Shown: positions 6,541 to 6,576 of the stretch, one piece after another
How positions within the stretch are numbered: the first letter of the stretch is position 1
Layout: every line of letters starts with the position of its first letter
Made by a program: the position numbers and the translations under genes
Assembly: GCA_964473285.1 (NCBI GenBank)
Contig: CAYYOI010000069.1
Location: forward strand, 1-6,576
DNA length: 6,576 nucleotides
DNA from: JBNJGT01 sp964473285
Lineage (GTDB): Archaea > Nanobdellota > Nanobdellia > Woesearchaeales > JACJVW01
Direction of reading: 5' to 3'
The notes under the pieces: model-generated
What the model saw: the letters and a program-made list of their open reading frames with translations, nothing else
Told to the model about the DNA's origin: nothing
Database searches by the model: none

Positions 6541-6559
6541 TAGTAGAATATATATATTA
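6541..6559 (+). promoter_or_regulatory. Possible promoter for a plus-strand gene beyond the right edge
   Basis: TAGTAGAA (6541-6548) followed by a TATATATATTA box (6549-6559) resembles the secF promoter, which has TAGTAAGA before its box. Transcription would start around position 6580, just outside the window, so a leaderless divergent gene would begin there. The AT-rich box is almost symmetrical and could instead serve the minus strand as a second por promoter. Confidence 0.35.
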
Positions 6560-6576
6560 AAATGGCAGGATACCAT

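Noticed and set aside
1..6576. tRNA, rRNA, CRISPR array, insertion sequence or phage genes
   Set aside because: No direct-repeat arrays, transposase motifs or structured RNA genes were seen. Nearly all of the window is explained by the eight genes.

Overview
The window is a compact piece of an archaeal chromosome with two convergent operons and almost no spacer DNA. Archaeal origin is supported by SecF placed before SecD with archaeal-type motifs, an archaeal-type UMP kinase, a four-subunit pyruvate:ferredoxin oxidoreductase in the order G-D-A-B, and TATA boxes centred about 27 bp upstream of start codons that lack leaders. The SecD, SecF and UMP kinase sequences look to me like those of DPANN archaea (Woesearchaeota/Pacearchaeota-like). 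That placement is an impression from motif style, not the result of a search.

Layout. Positions 1-103 are non-coding: a short T-run, perhaps the end of an upstream transcript, and a BRE/TATA promoter. The plus-strand operon is secF (104-1018), secD (1015-2751) and a UMP kinase gene (2753-3382). It ends tail to tail with the minus-strand operon, and the last 13 bases of the two operons overlap. Read from its own promoter, the minus-strand operon is porG (6462-5926), porD (5929-5660), porA (5663-4533), an unrecognised 88-residue zinc-ribbon-like gene (4532-4266) and porB (4269-3370). Positions 6463-6576 hold the por promoter, an imperfect inverted repeat and a possible second promoter facing off the right edge.

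How the genes work together. SecF and SecD form the membrane complex that assists Sec-dependent export on the extracytoplasmic side. The UMP kinase makes UDP for nucleotide synthesis and seems to share the transcript without a functional link. PorG, PorD, PorA and PorB together oxidise pyruvate to acetyl-CoA and CO2 and reduce ferredoxin, which points to anaerobic, probably fermentative energy metabolism.

Most notable items. (1) The small Cys-rich ORF is tightly coupled between porA and porB; it has no gap to porA and a 4-nt overlap with porB. (2) SecD carries a PDZ-like domain, a stalk dense in N-glycosylation sequons and four extracytoplasmic cysteines. (3) The two operons overlap at their 3' ends with no room for separate terminators.
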